NCBI GenBank assembly: GCA_002421585.1 | Contig: DIKD01000067.1 | Location: 1 to 5,722, forward strand | Reading direction: 5' to 3' | Source: Dehalococcoidia bacterium UBA5627 | GTDB lineage: Bacteria > Chloroflexota > Dehalococcoidia > Dehalococcoidales > UBA5627 | Length of the DNA stretch: 5,722 nt | Shown: positions 4,831 through 5,722 of the stretch, piece by piece | Layout of the letters: each line of letters opens with the position of its first letter | Position numbering within the stretch: the first letter of the stretch is position 1 | Program-made: the position numbers and the translations under genes | Notes under the pieces: generated by a model | The model's input: only the letters and a program-made list of their open reading frames with translations | What the model was told of the DNA's origin: nothing | Databases searched by the model: none

Positions 4831-5722
4831 ATGGAGACATATGTTGGAATAGATATATCTCGTGACACTCTGGATATTGCCATTCAAGGAGATGATAAAC
4901 CTCGACAATTTATGAATAACCAAGACGGTATCAGAAAAGTCTGTGACTTTTTGAGTAGGCTTAAACCCACTCTCATAGTATTTGAAGCCACCGGTGGTTA
5001 TGAGATGCCGCTCTACATCGCTCTTAACGAAGCCAATCTGCCTGCTGCCCCGGTAAATCCAAGGCAGGTAAGAGATTTTGCCAAGGCTACGGGTAAGCTG
5101 GCAAAGACAGATGTACTGGATGCCCGGGTTATTGCTCATTTTGCAGCAGCCCTGCATCCACAGCCACGCCCAATTCCTGAAAGCCAGGAGATAAAAGAAA
5201 TTGTTGCCAGGCGTAACCAGTTGGTACAGATGATTGTTGCTGAAAAGAATAGACTTCATAGTGCCCGTAAAGGTATTAAGGCGCGTATTCAGGCTCATAT
5301 TCAATGGCTTGAGGAAGAGCTTGACAGCACCAATAAGGAATTGGAGCAAAGTATTAGGGATAATCCTGAATGGCAAAAGAAAAACGATTTGCTTCAGAGC
5401 ATGCCCGGAGTCGGCCCTGTTCTTTCTACCACTCTTCTTGCTGATTTGCCTGAACTTGGGAAGTTGAACAGAAGGCAGATAGCTGCTCTTACCGGCGTCG
5501 CACCGCTTAATCGCGATAGTGGAACTCTGCGTGGTAAACGCACTATCTGGGGTGGACGTGCTACGGTTAGAGGAGCTTTGTATATGGCTACCCTTGTGGC
5601 TACTCGATTCAATCCTGAAATCAGCCAACTCTATCAACGGTTGCTTAGTGCCGGTAAGCTTAAGAAGGTGGCTATCGTAGCTTGTATGCGAAAGCTGCTC
5701 ATAATACTGAATTCTATGGTTA
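4831..5722 (+). CDS. IS110-family transposase (DEDD / Tnp_20), 3' end outside window
   Basis: A DEDD-type recombinase that moves the element through a circular intermediate under bridge-RNA guidance. The 297 visible codons have no stop; family members usually run to roughly 310-340 residues, so only the extreme C-terminus is missing. The RuvC-like N-terminal domain begins METYVGIDIS and carries Asp8 (GIDIS), Glu52 (FEATGGYE), Asp94 and Asp97 (AKTDVLDARVIA). A coiled-coil-like helical stretch follows (about 118-185). The Tnp_20 domain has MPGVGPVLSTTLL (191-203), the TGVAPLNRDSG block (221-231) with the presumed nucleophile Ser230, then GGRATVRGALYMA (241-253). All catalytic positions are present, so the enzyme looks intact as far as it can be seen. 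The start is ATG at 4831 behind AAGGAG. A 284-codon antisense open frame is a shadow. Confidence 0.95.
   Translation, partial: METYVGIDISRDTLDIAIQGDDKPRQFMNNQDGIRKVCDFLSRLKPTLIVFEATGGYEMPLYIALNEANLPAAPVNPRQVRDFAKATGKLAKTDVLDARVIAHFAAALHPQPRPIPESQEIKEIVARRNQLVQMIVAEKNRLHSARKGIKARIQAHIQWLEEELDSTNKELEQSIRDNPEWQKKNDLLQSMPGVGPVLSTTLLADLPELGKLNRRQIAALTGVAPLNRDSGTLRGKRTIWGGRATVRGALYMATLVATRFNPEISQLYQRLLSAGKLKKVAIVACMRKLLIILNSMV

Larger units (their letters stand above)
4650..5722 (+). mobile_element. IS110-family insertion sequence, left end through most of the transposase (right end outside window)
   Basis: The element comprises a left non-coding segment of about 180 bases and a DEDD transposase gene that runs off the window. 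IS110 elements lack classical inverted repeats and target duplications, so the edge is inferred from guide logic. The putative target guide (4702-4709) repeats 4644-4651, and the putative donor guide (4801-4806) pairs with 4650-4655. Both share a CT core at 4650-4651, which is taken as the left junction. A long non-coding segment before, not after, the transposase fits the IS110 subgroup rather than IS1111. The element lies upstream of the gatC promoter and leaves it intact. Confidence 0.8.

Noticed and set aside
4783..5637. A 284-codon open frame on the minus strand through the insertion sequence
   Set aside because: It is antisense to the transposase, which has every catalytic motif in the plus frame; the translation resembles no family and is low in plausible structure.
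1..5722. CRISPR array, tRNA or rRNA genes
   Set aside because: No regularly spaced repeats, and no cloverleaf or rRNA-like segments, were seen on either strand.

Overview
The window looks like a bacterial chromosome segment of moderate GC, carrying a lower-GC accessory pair and one edge of an insertion sequence. A phytoene-desaturase-like flavoprotein end, a TM1586-type nitroreductase and gatC-gatA suggest an anaerobic bacterium such as Chloroflexota (Dehalococcoidia) or Firmicutes. The lineage is a guess, because no rRNA or other decisive marker is present.

Layout. On the plus strand, bases 1-311 hold the 3' end of an FAD-dependent oxidoreductase of the phytoene desaturase/carotenoid isomerase type, with an apparent frame break at its extreme left. 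It is followed after 13 bases by a nitroreductase-family gene (325-1119). The minus strand then carries four genes in one direction, from right to left: gatC (4487-4200), gatA (4172-2712, TTG start), a DUF262 gene (2678-1629) and a HEPN-domain gene (1632-1141, GTG start). The last two overlap by four bases. gatC and gatA encode two subunits of the Glu-tRNA(Gln)/Asp-tRNA(Asn) amidotransferase. gatB is not present; the position after gatA is occupied by the AT-rich DUF262-HEPN pair, a plausible nuclease-type defence or toxin module that may be transcribed from the gat promoter.

The right end (about 4650-5722) is the left part of an IS110-family element. Its transposase has the DEDD residues and the serine-containing Tnp_20 domain, and runs off the window about 15-40 residues before its expected end. 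The stretch between gatC and the transposase (4488-4830) holds a likely extended -10 promoter for gatCA and, inside the element, a non-coding region that folds like an IS110 bridge RNA, with a target-binding hairpin (4686-4749) and a donor-binding hairpin (about 4764-4813). The putative guides agree with the local DNA. Target-guide bases 4702-4709 repeat the eight bases 4644-4651 at the proposed left junction, and donor-guide bases 4801-4806 can pair with the first bases of the element (4650-4655). This places the left boundary at a CT core at 4650-4651 and predicts the unseen right end and target. It is the most interesting signal in the window, followed by the DUF262-HEPN pair.
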